From Anaerorhabdus sp036641015 (lineage in GTDB: Bacteria; Bacillota_I; Bacilli_A; Erysipelotrichales; Erysipelotrichaceae): a stretch of 64,000 bases of DNA. Shown one piece after another: positions 62,550-64,000 of this stretch (positions are counted from its first letter, which is position 1; each line of letters begins with the position of its first letter). The stretch lies in NCBI RefSeq assembly GCF_036641015.1, contig NZ_JAVWFO010000002.1, forward strand, positions 1 through 64,000, read 5' to 3'. Both the position numbers and the translations under genes were made by a program. The notes under the pieces are model-generated. The model had not been told where the DNA came from, searched no databases, and worked only from the letters and a program-made list of their open reading frames with translations.

Positions 62550-64000
62550 TCACCCTCCAAAATACCAGCTAGGCAACCATTGAAGAGCGTTTACATATTG
62601 TTGCGAAGTAGTAAAACCTGTACATATAGGCATAAAGAGTATAAATAAAATGATTACTAAGGAAACATAAATTAAAATAAGCTTCATATTATTTTTATCT
62701 TTTTGAATCAATGCCTTGCATGCATATACAATTGCTAAGATTAGAAAAGGCAATGATGGATAATAGTGATATGAGAATACACAACGAGTAACTAATACCC
62801 AAGGAAGCAGTGCAGCAAGATAACATATAACAATTATAAATCCTGTTTTTGATTTGTTTTTATATGTGTCAAACATGGTGTATAACATTGCAAATACACC
62901 TACTACACTTATTAATGGATTATTGAAACAACTAATTGTTTTCATATAGCCATCACTTAATTGACCATAGTAATACCATATCGGTCTAATATCAAATAAC
63001 CATTGGTACCAAACACTTTGATATGGGTGAGTAGCTTCTAAGTTAGCATGATAGTTATACATGCTTTGAATTTGTTTTAAAACATTTGCGATACTCCATG
63101 TATCATTTTTCCATACTCTACATGGAATATAATGCAAGAAATAAATAAGTATTGGAACGATAACAAAAAATAAACAACACCATAATATAGTTTTAACAGC
63201 ACGTGCTTTAAATGCTTTTTTAAATGCAATTGACTGTTGATCGTTTAACGATTTTGCTTTATTGTATTTGATCCAATTAGTAATAAAGTGAGTAAAGAAT
63301 AAGATTGCTAAAGCGATTGCGGCATAACATCCAGTCCATTTGACAGATATAGCCAGACCCATTGCTATGCCAGATAACGCGAGCCATAATAATTGTTTCT
63401 TAAATGAAGTAGATTGATAGTCAGTAAAGAAATATTGAATCATAAAATAAGTCATTAACAAAATAAAGAATATACTAAATGGTTCAAGTGTTCCAATGCG
63501 TGATGTAGTAATTAACATAAAATCTGATGCAAATAGGATGGTGCCAATAGTTGATAATATATGATTTTTAAATAGTTTCTTAGTGATTAAATAAAATAAT
63601 GGAAGAATCATTATTCCAAATAGTGCTCCCATGATCCGCCATCCAAATGGATTCATACCAAATAGCTTAATTCCAATAGCTATAATTGATGTACCCAATA
63701 AAGGATGAACAGATGCATACATATCTTGACCGTTAGCTATTTCCCAAGCGTTACGTGGATGATATATTTCATCAAAATACGATGAATCAAAATAAGTGGG
63801 TGTTAATGGAACAAGTGTTTGTTCATCAATAATGTTTAATGCACTATTGAGATTATCAGGATTTGATAATGTAATAGGATTTAAAGTAAGAAGTTCATCA
63901 CTGCCACTTTTTTTAAGTGCAAATTCATTTATGACAGATGTTGAATCATTAAATACAATTGAAATATATCTATAATTCCAATTACCTTTAGCTGTTACCC
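62550..64000 (-). CDS. PMT-family dolichyl/undecaprenyl-phosphate mannosyltransferase (5' end beyond window)
   Basis: At least 484 codons; the frame is open from 64000 to the stop at 62550, so the start lies outside the window. The visible N-terminal part includes the PMT motif SYFDEIYHPRNAWEIANGQDMYASVHPLLG (Asp-Glu catalytic pair in an external loop), preceded by an extracytoplasmic domain. Nine or more hydrophobic helices follow with SVKWTGCYA and ARAVKTILWCCLFF. Family members transfer mannose from a lipid carrier to Ser/Thr of secreted proteins. The ATG at 63722 is internal, not the start. Confidence 0.85.
   Translation of the reverse strand, partial: VTAKGNWNYRYISIVFNDSTSVINEFALKKSGSDELLTLNPITLSNPDNLNSALNIIDEQTLVPLTPTYFDSSYFDEIYHPRNAWEIANGQDMYASVHPLLGTSIIAIGIKLFGMNPFGWRIMGALFGIMILPLFYLITKKLFKNHILSTIGTILFASDFMLITTSRIGTLEPFSIFFILLMTYFMIQYFFTDYQSTSFKKQLLWLALSGIAMGLAISVKWTGCYAAIALAILFFTHFITNWIKYNKAKSLNDQQSIAFKKAFKARAVKTILWCCLFFVIVPILIYFLHYIPCRVWKNDTWSIANVLKQIQSMYNYHANLEATHPYQSVWYQWLFDIRPIWYYYGQLSDGYMKTISCFNNPLISVVGVFAMLYTMFDTYKNKSKTGFIIVICYLAALLPWVLVTRCVFSYHYYPSLPFLILAIVYACKALIQKDKNNMKLILIYVSLVIILFILFMPICTGFTTSQQYVNALQWLPSWYFGG

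Noticed and set aside
62550..63722. ATG at 63722 as the true start of the PMT gene
   Set aside because: The frame stays open to the window edge and the upstream codons encode the conserved PMT Asp-Glu motif, so the gene begins beyond 64000.

Overview
The window is A+T-rich DNA from a Gram-positive, probably anaerobic, low-GC Firmicute. Supporting signs are strong AAGGAGG-type ribosome sites, SPase II lipoproteins, a T-box leader, ECF vitamin transporters, agr-type genes and an oxygen-sensitive class III ribonucleotide reductase. The gene set would fit an Erysipelotrichia-like lineage, but that placement is a guess. No rRNA, tRNA or CRISPR array was seen.

Layout. 1-2.4 kb: a complete-looking group II (class C-like) intron sits just after a terminator-like hairpin, next to a truncated ISL3-family transposase. 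2.6-5.7 kb: a lipoprotein, an unannotated 40-residue peptide gene, and a processive BcsA-like glycosyltransferase. 5.8-8.9 kb: a PucR/CdaR-type regulator divergent from an SDR dehydrogenase and a KdgT-like permease, with a perfect 16-bp palindrome between them. 9-16.3 kb: patatin lipase, dUTPase, M18 aminopeptidase, SEC-C methionine aminopeptidase, nitroreductase, AzlCD exporter and CBS-regulated pyrophosphatase. 16.4-22.2 kb: a complete oppABCDF operon. 22.3-27 kb: two cobalamin riboswitches. The first controls a B12 cassette (adenosyltransferase-like protein, ECF S-component, DUF4430 protein) and the second controls nrdDG.

27-35.2 kb is the most interesting accessory region. An agr-type module (AgrB, LytTR regulator, GHKL kinase) lacks a free agrD. 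An AgrD-like sequence is instead fused to the front of a secreted C39-like protein. That gene leads a run encoding a lipoprotein, a lactococcin-972-like secreted peptide, a DUF1430-type membrane protein, an ABC ATPase and a second lipoprotein. A 12-bp sequence shared by the two halves, tandemly repeated, suggests common control. The likely picture is a quorum-sensing-controlled bacteriocin and immunity/export locus.

35.2-50 kb is mostly housekeeping: threonine aldolase, HAD protein, aminotransferase, YggS, PHP protein, a degenerate CapA-like protein, FolT behind a THF riboswitch, TrhP1/TrhP2 tRNA hydroxylation proteins, two SpoU methyltransferases, a PEPCK-like P-loop protein, a LuxR-HTH/DUF2087 regulator with a zinc-finger-like N-terminus, TfoX-N and an MFS transporter. 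50-57.1 kb: a compact Tad-type pilus/secretion operon (Flp-like peptide, pseudopilins, CpaB, CpaF, TadB, TadC, large secreted protein). 57.1-60.8 kb: a T-box-controlled pheST operon. 60.8-64 kb: two polytopic membrane proteins on the minus strand, the second a PMT-family mannosyltransferase cut by the right edge.
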